Shown: positions 41,353 through 51,461 of the stretch, one piece after another
Layout: each line of letters begins with the position of its first letter
Numbering within the stretch: position 1 is the first letter of the stretch
Program-made: the position numbers and the translations under genes
The notes under the pieces: generated by a model
Database searches by the model: none
What the model was told of the DNA's origin: nothing
Seen by the model: the letters and a program-made list of their open reading frames with translations, nothing else
Assembly: GCF_052065755.1 (NCBI RefSeq)
Contig: NZ_JBQHTK010000010.1
Span: 1 to 64,000 of the forward strand
Direction of reading: 5' to 3'
Source of the DNA: Allocoprococcus sp004560705
GTDB taxonomy: Bacteria > Bacillota > Clostridia > Lachnospirales > Lachnospiraceae
DNA: 64,000 nucleotides

Positions 41353-42546
41353 TTATTCGATGATTTCTTTAACTACACCAGAACCTACTGTACGTCCGCC
41401 TTCACGGATAGCGAAACGAAGTCCCTGCTCCATAGCTACTGGATGGATCAGTTCACATGTCATTTCTACGTGGTCACCAGGCATACACATTTCTGTTCCT
41501 TCTGGAAGTTCGCAGACACCAGTTACGTCTGTTGTTCTGAAGTAGAACTGTGGACGATAGTTGTTGAAGAATGGAGTATGACGTCCACCTTCATCTTTTG
41601 TTAATACGTAAACCTGAGAAGTAAATTTGTGGTGGCATTTTACTGAACCTGGTTTACACAGACACTGTCCTCTTTCGATTTCGTTTCTCTGAACACCACG
41701 AAGAAGTGCACCGATGTTGTCACCAGCCTGAGCTTCATCAAGAAGTTTACGGAACATTTCAACACCTGTTACAACTACTTTACGGTTTTCTTCTTTGATA
41801 CCAACGATTTCTACTTCATCAGAAACATGAAGAACACCACGTTCTACTCTACCAGTAGCAACTGTTCCACGTCCTGTGATAGAGAATACGTCTTCTACAG
41901 GCATAAGGAATGGTTTGTCTGTTGCACGTTCTGGATCCGGAATGTATGAATCTACTGCATCCATAAGTTCCATGATCTTGTCTCCCCATTCTCCTGACGG
42001 ATCTTCAAGAGCTTTCAGAGCTGATCCCTGGATAATCGGAGTGTCATCTCCCGGGAATTCGTATTCATCAAGAAGTTCACGAATTTCCATTTCTACTAAT
42101 TCAAGAAGTTCTTCATCATCTACCATATCACATTTGTTCATGAATACAACGATGTAAGGAACGCCTACCTGACGAGAAAGCAGGATGTGCTCTCTTGTCT
42201 GAGCCATAACACCATCAGTAGCAGCTACAACGAGGATAGCACCATCCATCTGAGCAGCACCAGTGATCATGTTCTTAACGTAGTCAGCATGTCCCGGGCA
42301 GTCTACGTGAGCGTAGTGACGTTTTTCTGTCTCATACTCAACGTGAGCTGTAGAGATTGTGATACCACGTTCTCTTTCTTCCGGAGCTTTGTCAATGTTT
42401 TCGAAATCTACTGCAGCGTTACCAGGTACTCTCTGAGAAAGAGTTTTTGTGATAGCAGCTGTTAAAGTTGTTTTACCATGGTCAACGTGTCCGATGGTAC
42501 CGATATTACAATGCGGTTTTGTTCTTTCAAATTTAGCCTTTGCCAT
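41353..42546 (-). CDS. tuf: Elongation factor Tu
   Basis: EF-Tu delivers aminoacyl-tRNA to the ribosome. 397 residues from the ATG at 42546 after AAGGAGG (frame open to 42573). GTP motifs GHVDHGKTT, DCPGHADYVKNMI and NKCDMVDD, and the C-terminal GTVATGRVERG and TDVTG stretches are all normal. Last gene of rpsL-rpsG-fusA-tuf. Confidence 0.98.
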   Translation of the reverse strand: MAKAKFERTKPHCNIGTIGHVDHGKTTLTAAITKTLSQRVPGNAAVDFENIDKAPEERERGITISTAHVEYETEKRHYAHVDCPGHADYVKNMITGAAQMDGAILVVAATDGVMAQTREHILLSRQVGVPYIVVFMNKCDMVDDEELLELVEMEIRELLDEYEFPGDDTPIIQGSALKALEDPSGEWGDKIMELMDAVDSYIPDPERATDKPFLMPVEDVFSITGRGTVATGRVERGVLHVSDEVEIVGIKEENRKVVVTGVEMFRKLLDEAQAGDNIGALLRGVQRNEIERGQCLCKPGSVKCHHKFTSQVYVLTKDEGGRHTPFFNNYRPQFYFRTTDVTGVCELPEGTEMCMPGDHVEMTCELIHPVAMEQGLRFAIREGGRTVGSGVVKEIIE

Positions 42547-42665
42547 TTTGAATATCCTCCTTAAATATAGCACCCACTTTGGGCATTTTTAGTTTCGATG
42601 TTTTAACTCGGCTAATTCTGATTATATTTCAAATAATACAGTTTTTCAAGCCTTTTTCGCATTTT

Positions 42666-44783
42666 TTATGCGTTTTTGTTAGATAATACCTTTTCCTGTA
42701 CAGACTTCGGAACCGGTTCGTATTTTTCAAAGAACATTGAGTAGTTTCCACGTCCCTGTGTTCTCGAACGAAGGTCTGTAGAGTATCCGAACATTTCAGA
42801 AAGCGGTACATAACCTCTTACGATCTTTCCTCCGCCAAGGTCATCCATACCTTCGATACGTCCACGGCGAGAGTTGATATCACCGATTACATCGCCCATG
42901 TATTCTTCAGGCATGGTTACTTCTACCTTCATGATAGGCTCAAGAAGTACAGGCTCAGCTTTCTTCATCGCATCCTTAAATGCAAGGGAACCTGCAATGT
43001 GGAATGCCATTTCAGAAGAGTCAACTTCATGGTAAGATCCGTCATAAACGTTAGCATGAATACCAACAACCGGGAATCCACCAAGAATACCAGCCTTCAT
43101 AGCTTCTTCGATACCTTCACCTACAGCCGGGATATATTCCTTCGGAATTGCACCACCGACAACGGTAGATTCAAACTTGTATGTCTCTTCTCCGTTAGCA
43201 TCCATTGGTTCAAACTTAACTTTACAATGTCCGTACTGTCCACGACCACCGGACTGCTTAGCATATTTGCTGTCAACGTCAACTGCCTTGGTAAATGCTT
43301 CTTTGTATGCAACCTGAGGTGCACCAACATTAGCTTCTACCTTAAATTCACGAAGAAGTCTGTCTACGATAATTTCCAGATGAAGCTCACCCATACCTGC
43401 GATGATGGTCTGACCTGTTTCCTGATCTGTATGAGCACGGAAGGTCGGGTCTTCTTCTGCAAGTTTTGCAAGTGATTCACCAAGTTTACCCTGAGAAGCT
43501 TTGGTCTTCGGCTCAATAGCAAGCTCGATAACCGGTTCCGGGAATTCCATGGATTCAAGAATAACCGGATGCTGTTCATCACAGATTGTATCACCGGTAG
43601 TGGTGAACTTAAATCCGATTGCAGCAGCAATATCTCCTGAATAAACCTTATCTAATTCCTGTCTCTTATTTGCATGCATCTGAAGGATACGTCCAACACG
43701 TTCTTTCTTTCCTTTTGTTGCATTCAGCACATAAGATCCAGAATTCATTGTTCCTGAGTAAACACGGAAGTACGCCAGTTTACCTACGAACGGGTCAGTC
43801 ATAATCTTGAACGCCAGAGCTGAGAACGGCTCTTCATCGGATGAATGTCTTTCAACTTCATTTCCGTCTTCATCCACACCCTTAATAGCCGGAATATCAG
43901 TCGGAGCCGGCATATATTCAATAATTGCATCCAGAAGTTTCTGAACACCTTTATTTCTGTAAGCAGAACCACAGCAAACAGGTACAGCTGTACACTCGCA
44001 TGTAGCTTTTCTTAAAACTGCTTTCAGTTCATCATTTGACGGAATTTCATCTTCCAGATACATCATCATCAGATCATCATCTAATTCACAGATCTTTTCG
44101 ACTAATTCCTGGTGATAAAGCTCTGCATCATCCTTCATATCTTCCGGGATCTCACAAACTGTAATGTCATCTCCCTTATCATCATTGTAGATATATGCTT
44201 CCATTTCCATAAGATCAATGATTCCTTTGAAATCATCTTCCTTACCGATTGGAAGCTGAAGAACGATTGCGTTCTTACCTAATCTTGTCTTAATCTGTTC
44301 TACTGCATTGTAGAAATCTGCACCCAAAATGTCCATCTTATTGATGAAAGCCATTCTCGGTACATTGTATGTGTCTGCCTGACGCCATACGTTTTCTGAC
44401 TGAGGTTCAACACCACCCTTAGCACAGAATACACCTACGGCACCATCAAGTACACGAAGTGAACGTTCAACTTCTACGGTAAAGTCAACGTGTCCCGGAG
44501 TATCAATGATGTTGATACGATGTTCGAGAGCACCTTTTTTCGGCTTTGTATGGTCTTCCAAAGTCCAATGACATGTCGTAGCTGCTGAAGTAATTGTGAT
44601 ACCTCTTTCCTGCTCCTGTTCCATCCAGTCCATGGTAGCAGTTCCTTCATGAGTATCACCAATCTTATAGTTAACACCGGTATAATATAAGATACGCTCT
44701 GTAAGAGTTGTCTTACCAGCATCAATATGTGCCATAATACCGATATTTCTGGTTCTCTCTAATGGATATTCTCTTCCAGCCAA
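42666..44783 (-). CDS. fusA: Elongation factor G
   Basis: EF-G catalyses ribosomal translocation. 705 residues: AHIDAGKTTLTERILYYTG (P-loop), DTPGHVDFTVEVERSLRVLDG, FINKMDILGADF and C-terminal RRGRIEGM. It follows rpsG by 117 nt, with ribosome site TTAGGAGGA. Standard length for the family. Confidence 0.98.
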   Translation of the reverse strand: MAGREYPLERTRNIGIMAHIDAGKTTLTERILYYTGVNYKIGDTHEGTATMDWMEQEQERGITITSAATTCHWTLEDHTKPKKGALEHRINIIDTPGHVDFTVEVERSLRVLDGAVGVFCAKGGVEPQSENVWRQADTYNVPRMAFINKMDILGADFYNAVEQIKTRLGKNAIVLQLPIGKEDDFKGIIDLMEMEAYIYNDDKGDDITVCEIPEDMKDDAELYHQELVEKICELDDDLMMMYLEDEIPSNDELKAVLRKATCECTAVPVCCGSAYRNKGVQKLLDAIIEYMPAPTDIPAIKGVDEDGNEVERHSSDEEPFSALAFKIMTDPFVGKLAYFRVYSGTMNSGSYVLNATKGKKERVGRILQMHANKRQELDKVYSGDIAAAIGFKFTTTGDTICDEQHPVILESMEFPEPVIELAIEPKTKASQGKLGESLAKLAEEDPTFRAHTDQETGQTIIAGMGELHLEIIVDRLLREFKVEANVGAPQVAYKEAFTKAVDVDSKYAKQSGGRGQYGHCKVKFEPMDANGEETYKFESTVVGGAIPKEYIPAVGEGIEEAMKAGILGGFPVVGIHANVYDGSYHEVDSSEMAFHIAGSLAFKDAMKKAEPVLLEPIMKVEVTMPEEYMGDVIGDINSRRGRIEGMDDLGGGKIVRGYVPLSEMFGYSTDLRSRTQGRGNYSMFFEKYEPVPKSVQEKVLSNKNA

Positions 44784-44900
44784 GATTTTGTCCTCCTAAT
44801 ATTTGTCGCGCAGATTCGTCTCTATGCGCAGCATAATGCAGGCACTGTGAGACGATCTTCTGCATCTTGTTTCCGGAACATTTTATAATATGTCCCAGTT

Positions 44901-45371
44901 TTAGAAACGGTAATGAGCAAATGCTTTGTTTGCTTCTGCCATCTTGTGCATATCTTCTTTTTTCTTTACAGATGCACCAGTGTTGTTTGCTGCATCAAGA
45001 ATTTCATTTGCCAGTCTTTCTTCCATTGTCTTCTCTCCTCTTTTACGAGAATACAATGTAAGCCAACGAAGTGCAAGAGCCTGTCTTCTGTCTGCTCTTA
45101 CTTCAATTGGTACCTGGTATGTTGCACCACCGATACGTCTTGCCTTTACTTCAAGTACTGGCATGATGTTGTTCATTGCTTCTTCGAACACTTCGATAGC
45201 CGGCTTATCAGCCTTTGCTGCAACTCTTTCAAATGCTCCGTATACAATCTTCTGTGCTACACCTTTCTTACCATCTAACATGATGTTGTTGATAAGTTTT
45301 GTAACAACTTTGTTATTGTATAACGGATCCGCTAATACGTCTCTTTTTTGAGTATGTCCTTTACGTGGCAC
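44901..45371 (-). CDS. rpsG: 30S ribosomal protein S7
   Basis: 156 residues starting with a GTG codon at 45371 (VPRKGHTQKRDVLADPLYN), eight nt after GGAGGG. An ATG 21 nt upstream would add MYKEGRT, overlapping the ribosome site, and is rejected; 156 is the exact usual length. Core motifs LINNIMLDGKKGVAQKIVY, VKARRIGGATYQVPIEV and the C-terminal HKMAEANKAFAHYRF. S7 can repress its operon in E. coli; a 201-nt spacer upstream could hold such a site. Confidence 0.97.
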   Translation of the reverse strand: MPRKGHTQKRDVLADPLYNNKVVTKLINNIMLDGKKGVAQKIVYGAFERVAAKADKPAIEVFEEAMNNIMPVLEVKARRIGGATYQVPIEVRADRRQALALRWLTLYSRKRGEKTMEERLANEILDAANNTGASVKKKEDMHKMAEANKAFAHYRF

Positions 45372-45572
45372 GGTCCTTCCCTCCTTATACATATTGGCAA
45401 AGCCTTCTGGCCCTGCTTGAATAATTCATCGGTACTCACATGTGTCTCTCTATGTGTCATCAGCTCACGGGACATCCTGATGCCAGAGATGGGCATTTAT
45501 CTGGATTAAACCCGCAACCAACTATAATCCTCATAGTTCTGTTTGTGATACGATAACTTTGTTGTTTCGTTA

Positions 45573-45995
45573 TTATTTCTTAGCGTCTTTTGGTCTCTTA
45601 GCTCCGTATTTAGAACGAGCCTGACGTCTCTTTGCAACACCTGCTGTATCAAGTGTTCCACGAACGATATGGTATCTTGTACCTGGTAAGTCCTTAACAC
45701 GACCACCACGAATCAGAACAACGCTATGTTCCTGAAGGTTGTGTCCTTCTCCTGGAATGTAGCTTGTTACTTCGATTCCGTTAGAAAGACGTACTCTGGC
45801 AATTTTTCTAAGAGCTGAGTTCGGCTTTTTCGGTGTAGCTGTCTTAACTGCTGTACAAACACCTCTCTTCTGCGGTGCAGATGTATCCGTAGCTTTCTTT
45901 CTCAGAGAGTTGTATCCTTTCTGGAGAGCCGGAGCGGTAGATTTCTTAACAGCTGTCTGACGACCTTTTCTTACTAACTGGTTAAATGTTGGCAT
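45573..45995 (-). CDS. rpsL: 30S ribosomal protein S12
   Basis: 140 residues from the ATG at 45995, after AGGAGGTG (frame open to 46004). MPTFNQLVRKGRQ, the conserved TATPKKPNSALRKIARV loop (Lys at the streptomycin position is wild type), and YIPGEGHNLQEHSVVLIRGGRVKDL. First gene of the str operon, with its own promoter immediately upstream. Confidence 0.98.
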   Translation of the reverse strand: MPTFNQLVRKGRQTAVKKSTAPALQKGYNSLRKKATDTSAPQKRGVCTAVKTATPKKPNSALRKIARVRLSNGIEVTSYIPGEGHNLQEHSVVLIRGGRVKDLPGTRYHIVRGTLDTAGVAKRRQARSKYGAKRPKDAKK

Positions 45996-46093
45996 CTCTT
46001 TCACCTCCTATGATGTAATAATTGGTTACGTTTTAAACATTGTCTGTTTAAATGCGCACAAAAATAACCGCACGTTTCTTTGCACGCTAGGTT

Positions 46094-46122
46094 ATTGTAT
46101 TATATACCGCAAGAAAAGTCAA
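46094..46122 (-). promoter_or_regulatory. Promoter of the str operon (rpsL-rpsG-fusA-tuf)
   Basis: TTGACT (46117-46122), 17 nt, TACAAT (46094-46099) on the minus strand. The -35 touches the terminator hairpin of the LCP gene, so the ribosomal operon restarts right after the unrelated upstream gene. Confidence 0.82.
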
Positions 46123-46169
46123 GGCATTTACCGGAAATATTTTGACGAATATTTTCCAGTAAATGCCTT
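46121..46169. terminator. Hairpin after LCP gene
   Basis: AAGGCATTTAC / GTAAATGCCTT, 11 bp, extended by GGAAATATT / AATATTTTCC. A TTTTTC run follows on the plus strand only, so on the minus strand it may be a weak terminator. Confidence 0.6.
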
Positions 46170-46190
46170 TTTCTTTGTATATTATATATT

Positions 46191-47948
46191 CTATTGTCCA
46201 ACGACAGTTGATTCTTCAAGCACATCGCCCGCTTCAACACGGTTGACCAGATCAATAATATTTGAAACGGATGTTTCGTCCGGGATACATACATACAATA
46301 ATGCATCTCCGGAAGAATAACAATATTGCTTATCACCAACACCTTCGGCTGAAACAGAATAAATATTCCACTCTGCGTTCGTTCGAAGCTGTGTCTTAAT
46401 CAAAGACTGGATCTGATTCATACTGAAATTCGTATCAACGCCGTCACTCACACTTGCAATAATATCGGAAGCACCTCTTAACATGGACGGAGACATCATC
46501 TTTTTAATGATTGCAGTAATAACAGCCTGCTGATGTCTTCCGCGAGCATTATCCCCATCGGCAAGAGCATGACGTTCACGACAGAACGCCAGTGTTTCTC
46601 TGCCGTTCAGATGATTCATTCCCTCATTAATATGAACTACTTTTCCAGATTCTTCACCCGTATCAAACTCTTCATCTGATTCCACATCCAATCCGCCTAA
46701 TGCATCAACGATATTGATCATAGATGTAAAGTTTACCCTTCCAAAGAATGGAATATCCATCTCATATAGTTCTTCCAAGGTATCCATAGATGCTTCAATA
46801 CCATAAATTCCTGCATGCGTCAGCTTATCTTCCTGGCCATTTGAGATTCCCGGAATCGGGACATAATAATCTCTCGGTGTCGTAACCAAAAGAATCTGGT
46901 GGCTCTTTGGATTCACGACTGCAATAATATTTACATCGCTCCGGTCTCCGGAAGTGATATCATTATAAGTATCCATTCCGCTCAGATATACCGCAAACGG
47001 TTCTGTCACGCTGGCATCAGCTGCTGTATTTTCTATCTGCACAACAATGCTGTGCTTATAAATCACTCTGACCTCATTTTCAAAGTCAGGGATCTGATCT
47101 TTGATAATCCCCGTCTGACCGGAATTATAAACCAGCGCATCCACTTCTCCTGAGAGCAATGCCTGTGCCGCTTCAATCATGCCGGCATATTCTCGAACCG
47201 TGATCTCATTACCTATTTCTTTTTCAATCTGTTTGACCGTCGACTTTGTTTGATCTGCATTTGTGGCATACTGTACACCGTATGTATAATCAGACGTATC
47301 CACAAGTTTCTGCGCACTGTCATCCTGTCTTACTGCGACAACCATGGAACTTGTCATCGTGTTGCTTCCGGTTATCTTCTGAAATGCATTATTTATTTTA
47401 CCTATATAGAAAGATCCCATCGCAAGAATGATACACAGCAAGATACAGAAGATTTTTCCTCCGATTCCCTTTTCTTTTGCCCCTATCTGAGACAATAGTG
47501 TTATTCCGAGTAAAATAAGCAGTACACCGGCCAGAACCATGATATAGGTAACCGTCAGCATATCAAAGAACAAAACATTTACCGTAAGGACTACTGATAA
47601 AACAAATTGAATGATTGCCAAGATGATACCGATCGTCTTACTGACCACATTCTTTCTTCTTCCACGTCTTTTCCTTTTTCTGCCTTTGCTGCCGTATTCG
47701 GAACTTCGGTTTTTAGATTTCTTTGTATAATCATCCCTGTTCTTTGCGGATGCTGATTTTTTCCTTCTCTTAGGCTCAGTCTGGTAATATCCATCATCAT
47801 CGTAATATCTGGCCGTTGTTCTTCTGTCTTCTTCAAAAGAATACCGGTTTTTCCCCTTAGTCCGTCTGCTCACTTCGCGGCTGTTGCTAATGTTCCGTTC
47901 ATTTCGATTTTGGCTGTTATTTCCTGCTCTATTTCTTTTCTGGCCCAT
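46191..47948 (-). CDS. LytR-CpsA-Psr (LCP) family cell-wall glycopolymer ligase
   Basis: 585 residues. The first 103 are extremely basic (cytoplasmic, Arg/Lys-rich). Three membrane segments follow (about 105-127, 133-152, 165-183). Then an accessory domain with a periplasmic-binding-like look (YGVQYATNADQTKSTVKQI) and an LCP catalytic domain from about residue 340: RSDVNIIAVVNPKSHQILLVTTPRDYYVPIPG (Arg binding pyrophosphate), DALGGLDVESDEEF, LNGRETLAFCRERHA. LCP proteins attach teichoic-acid-like polymers to peptidoglycan. Its own promoter lies upstream. Confidence 0.93.
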   Translation of the reverse strand: MGQKRNRAGNNSQNRNERNISNSREVSRRTKGKNRYSFEEDRRTTARYYDDDGYYQTEPKRRKKSASAKNRDDYTKKSKNRSSEYGSKGRKRKRRGRRKNVVSKTIGIILAIIQFVLSVVLTVNVLFFDMLTVTYIMVLAGVLLILLGITLLSQIGAKEKGIGGKIFCILLCIILAMGSFYIGKINNAFQKITGSNTMTSSMVVAVRQDDSAQKLVDTSDYTYGVQYATNADQTKSTVKQIEKEIGNEITVREYAGMIEAAQALLSGEVDALVYNSGQTGIIKDQIPDFENEVRVIYKHSIVVQIENTAADASVTEPFAVYLSGMDTYNDITSGDRSDVNIIAVVNPKSHQILLVTTPRDYYVPIPGISNGQEDKLTHAGIYGIEASMDTLEELYEMDIPFFGRVNFTSMINIVDALGGLDVESDEEFDTGEESGKVVHINEGMNHLNGRETLAFCRERHALADGDNARGRHQQAVITAIIKKMMSPSMLRGASDIIASVSDGVDTNFSMNQIQSLIKTQLRTNAEWNIYSVSAEGVGDKQYCYSSGDALLYVCIPDETSVSNIIDLVNRVEAGDVLEESTVVGQ

Positions 47949-48078
47949 GTCCTCTCTCTTTCATTCATCTTATGCCGGGCGCATAATTCCACGCTGCCTG
48001 CTTCCCAGTTGACCGCCCCTAGACTTTGTTACAATTCTATTACGTCCTTTAACGTAAAATTTACAATTACAATTGTAT

Positions 48079-48107
48079 ATCATAACGGTTTTTATATCTA
48101 TTGTCAA
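48079..48107 (-). promoter_or_regulatory. Promoter of the LCP gene
   Basis: TTGACA (48102-48107), 17 nt, TATGAT (48079-48084) on the minus strand. Confidence 0.82.
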
Positions 48108-48177
48108 CCGCTTTCAGTCCATTCAGTCACTGTCAAATCTTAAAAATTCATGAAATACGAACCGGTGTTCTCATCCA

Positions 48178-49263
48178 CTATTCCATAGGTACCACAATCA
48201 GATCTTTTGGAAACTTATTCAGAACTTCACATCCGTCCTCCGTAATCAGTACAAGGTCCTCTATTCGAACACCGATCCCCTCTTCCATAAGATAGATTCC
48301 CGGCTCAATCGAAAAGCACTGCCCCGGTTTGATTATTTCTTCATTGACTGCTGAGACATCCCCATATTCGTGATCTTCAAGTCCAATGGAATGGCCTGTA
48401 CGATGTGTAAAATATGCCCCATATCCTTTTTCTTCTATATAATTACGGCAGGCAAAATCAACATCACACCAGCGATTTCCAGGTTTTGCAGCCTCAATTC
48501 CTCTCTGCTGTGCTTCTTTTACAATCTCGTAAACCTCACGCGCTTTGTCCGAAACCTCACCAAGGAAAACAGTTCTTGTCATATCAGAGCAATAATCATT
48601 CAAAATACCGCCGATATCAAGGACAACACTGTCTCCTCTTTTACCCTTTGATCCATCTGTTACATGATGCGGATCAGCTCCGGATTTACCATAAGCCGTT
48701 ATTGGATCAAAAGAAACTCCCGAATGTCCTGATTTCTCATATAAGCCACGCACGATCCTGTTTAATTCCACTTCGGTATATCCTTTGGCCGTCAATGGAA
48801 TAAGTTCTTCCATTACTCTATCATTTGCAAGTGATGCTTCCCTTAACAGTTGTTTTTCATCGTCATTCTTCACCTTTCTGATTGCATCTATAATGAGAGA
48901 GCCATTAACAAACTTACTTTCCGGTTCCAATTCCTGCAGTCTGAGAAGAAATTTTGCAGGCCATGTCTTGTCAACTCCGATTGTTTTGCCTTTTTCAACA
49001 AATCTACTTAAGATTTCTACTCCATCCTCAATATCATCGTACCATACAAGTTCAACACCAAGGTCTTTTTCCTGTGGAAACAACTTATTGACTACCAGTT
49101 TATGCCCGCCGTTAATATTTAAATATAATGCGAGTAATCTTTCCCCCGGAACGATCTTCTTCCCTGTCAAATAAAAAATTGCCATAGGATCAGAAATAAT
49201 CATCTGCGGTACTTCTTGTTCTTTCATTAAATCAAGAATACGATTCAGTTTATTTGTATCCAT
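48178..49263 (-). CDS. Xaa-Pro dipeptidase/aminopeptidase, M24B family
   Basis: 361 residues. N-terminal creatinase-like domain (about 1-125), then the pita-bread fold with metal ligands: DIGGILNDYCSDMTRTVF (two Asp), HRTGHSIGLEDHE (His), FSIEPGIYLMEEGIGVRIED (two Glu). It cleaves Xaa-Pro bonds of imported peptides. It lies downstream of the oppFDCBA genes and has a paralogue at 55167. Ribosome site AGGAGG. Confidence 0.93.
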   Translation of the reverse strand: MDTNKLNRILDLMKEQEVPQMIISDPMAIFYLTGKKIVPGERLLALYLNINGGHKLVVNKLFPQEKDLGVELVWYDDIEDGVEILSRFVEKGKTIGVDKTWPAKFLLRLQELEPESKFVNGSLIIDAIRKVKNDDEKQLLREASLANDRVMEELIPLTAKGYTEVELNRIVRGLYEKSGHSGVSFDPITAYGKSGADPHHVTDGSKGKRGDSVVLDIGGILNDYCSDMTRTVFLGEVSDKAREVYEIVKEAQQRGIEAAKPGNRWCDVDFACRNYIEEKGYGAYFTHRTGHSIGLEDHEYGDVSAVNEEIIKPGQCFSIEPGIYLMEEGIGVRIEDLVLITEDGCEVLNKFPKDLIVVPME

Positions 49264-49387
49264 TTTATTCCTCCTGTTTATACATCATTTGATATATATT
49301 TTTTCAATTGAATCAATTATATGCTCTTTCCGTATTTCTGTCAACAAAGTCAAAATCGACCAAAAAGTCCCTCCCGACCTTTTTGAT

Positions 49388-49420
49388 ATCTGAAAGGCAA
49401 TAAAAAGAAGCCTTTCAGAT
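49388..49420. terminator. Hairpin between oppF and the M24 peptidase gene
   Basis: ATCTGAAAGGC / GCCTTTCAGAT, 11-bp perfect stem. No T-run on the minus side, so it may attenuate rather than stop transcription. Confidence 0.5.
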
Positions 49421-49444
49421 TCGAAAGACTTCCTTCTATTTTCT

Positions 49445-50419
49445 TTACATATTCTCTGTAAGATGACATGCAACCTTATGTCCGGGTTTGATTTCATGTA
49501 ACTGTGGCATTTCATTAAAACAGCGTTCTGTTGCATACTGGCATCTTTCAGCAAATCGGCAACAGTTCTTCGGATTGATCGGACTTGGAATCTCGCCTTT
49601 TATCGGAATACGCTCATTTGCTTTTGCTTTTTTCGGATCTGCTTCCGGAATTGCAGACAGAAGAGCCTTTGTATAAGGATGTGTCGGGTTCGAATAGAGC
49701 TCCTCCGTCTCGGCCGTCTCAACGATCGTCCCCAGATACATAACTACCACACGATCCGAAATATATTTTACAACACTCAAATCATGAGCAATAAACAAAT
49801 AGGTCAGTCCCATTGTTTCCTGCAGATTTTTTAGCATGTTGATCACCTGTGCCTGAATAGATACATCAAGGGCCGAAATCGGTTCGTCACAGATAATGAA
49901 TTCAGGATCTACAGAAAGTGCTCTCGCAATACCGATACGCTGTCTTTGTCCGCCAGAAAATTCATGCGGAAAACGAGACATATGATCTTTATTAAGACCG
50001 ACTGTTTTCAACAGCTGTTCAACTTTTTCATCGACTTCCTTCGCAGACATTCCATGCTGCTTCAGCCCTTCTCCAACAATCTCTTTCACCGTCATTCTCG
50101 GATTCAATGAAGAATATGGATTCTGGAAAATCATCTGTACTTTTTTGCAGAACTCTTTCTGCTCAGTTTTATTTAATTTAGAAATATCTTTTCCATCATA
50201 CAATACCTGACCGCTTGTAAGGTCATACAGACGAATCATACAGCGACCTGTCGTTGATTTTCCACACCCGGACTCTCCAACAAGACTGACCGTTTCCCCT
50301 TTATAAATATCAAAGCTGACATCATCTACTGCTTTCAGTGTTGCTTTTCTGTTAAGCTGGAAATACTTACATAAATTTTTCACCTGTACGAGAGGCTGCT
50401 TTAATTCTTTATTTTCCAT
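49445..50419 (-). CDS. oppF: Oligopeptide ABC transporter ATPase OppF
   Basis: 324 residues. Walker A GESGCGKSTTGRCM, Q-loop, signature FSGGQRQRIGIARAL, Walker B FIICDEPISALD, and C-terminal Cys-rich oligopeptide tail (RIPIKGEIPSPINPKNCCRF) typical of OppF, binding a possible 4Fe-4S. Start overlaps the oppD stop (TAATG). Confidence 0.95.
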   Translation of the reverse strand: MENKELKQPLVQVKNLCKYFQLNRKATLKAVDDVSFDIYKGETVSLVGESGCGKSTTGRCMIRLYDLTSGQVLYDGKDISKLNKTEQKEFCKKVQMIFQNPYSSLNPRMTVKEIVGEGLKQHGMSAKEVDEKVEQLLKTVGLNKDHMSRFPHEFSGGQRQRIGIARALSVDPEFIICDEPISALDVSIQAQVINMLKNLQETMGLTYLFIAHDLSVVKYISDRVVVMYLGTIVETAETEELYSNPTHPYTKALLSAIPEADPKKAKANERIPIKGEIPSPINPKNCCRFAERCQYATERCFNEMPQLHEIKPGHKVACHLTENM

Positions 50420-51444
50420 TATTCCACCTCTCCTTTCTCAGCCGGAACTTTTCTCAAATCACTGTCCGGTGCAAATTCATGCTGCAGCCAGCAGCAGGTC
50501 TCGTGCTCACCGGACAAATCATATGTTTCCGGAGGCATCTCATTACAGATATCCATGCAATATTCGCAACGTGCGGCAAATGGACATCCTACCGGTGGGC
50601 TGAATAGATCTGGCGGAGTTCCTTCGATCGGTTTCAGTTTTTCACCTTTTGCTGTATCCAATCTAGCAATAGACTGCATAAGTCCCTTGGTATACGGATG
50701 CGCCGTGTCATAAAAGATTTCTTCAGCAGTACCTCGCTCTACAATTTTTCCTCCATACATAACAAGAACACGATCACAAAGTTTTGCAATAACGCCAAGG
50801 TCATGTGTTATCAGAATAATAGAGGTTCCCAATGTCTTCTGAAGATTCTTAAGCAGTTCAAGGATCTGTGCTTCAATCGTAACATCCAGTGATGTGGTCG
50901 GTTCGTCTGCAATTACAATACTCGGACTTCCTACCAGCGCAATTGCGATCATAACACGCTGCTTCATACCACCTGAAAGTTCATGTGGATACTGTCTATA
51001 TCTCTTCTCCCCATCAGAAATACCAACTAGTTTCAGAATCTCAAGCGCTTTTTGTTTTTTTTCTGCAGCACTCATGCCTTTCTTATTGACAAATACTTCT
51101 TCAATCTGTTTACCGATTCTCATCGTCGGATTCAAAGAAGTCATTGGGTCCTGGAAAATAAATCCAATCTCTGTACCGCGAATCTGGCGCAGTTCCTTTT
51201 TATTCATTTTCAGAATATCTTTCCCTTTATAAAGGATCTCTCCACCCTCAAAGAATCCCGGTGGTTCCGGATTCAGTCTCATAATACATGACGAAGTAAC
51301 GCTCTTCCCACATCCTGATTCTCCAACGATTCCAAGGATTTCTCCCGGACGCACTTCAAAGCTTACATCCCGTACTGCTTTTACTACTCCTCCGTATGTA
51401 CGAAAGGAGAATGTCAGATTTTTTACTTCTAATAAATTTTCCAT
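50419..51444 (-). CDS. oppD: Oligopeptide ABC transporter ATPase OppD
   Basis: 341 residues. Walker A GESGCGKSVTSSCIM, signature LSGGMKQRVMIAIAL, Walker B IVIADEPTTSLDVT, and the OppD C-terminus PVGCPFAARCEYCMD. Pairs with OppF to energise peptide import. It starts 17 nt after oppC. Confidence 0.95.
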   Translation of the reverse strand: MENLLEVKNLTFSFRTYGGVVKAVRDVSFEVRPGEILGIVGESGCGKSVTSSCIMRLNPEPPGFFEGGEILYKGKDILKMNKKELRQIRGTEIGFIFQDPMTSLNPTMRIGKQIEEVFVNKKGMSAAEKKQKALEILKLVGISDGEKRYRQYPHELSGGMKQRVMIAIALVGSPSIVIADEPTTSLDVTIEAQILELLKNLQKTLGTSIILITHDLGVIAKLCDRVLVMYGGKIVERGTAEEIFYDTAHPYTKGLMQSIARLDTAKGEKLKPIEGTPPDLFSPPVGCPFAARCEYCMDICNEMPPETYDLSGEHETCCWLQHEFAPDSDLRKVPAEKGEVE

Positions 51445-51461
51445 CTCTTCCTACTCCTTTC

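Noticed and set aside
45750..45995. Streptomycin-resistance change in rpsL
   Set aside because: The TPKKPNSALRK loop has the wild-type lysine.
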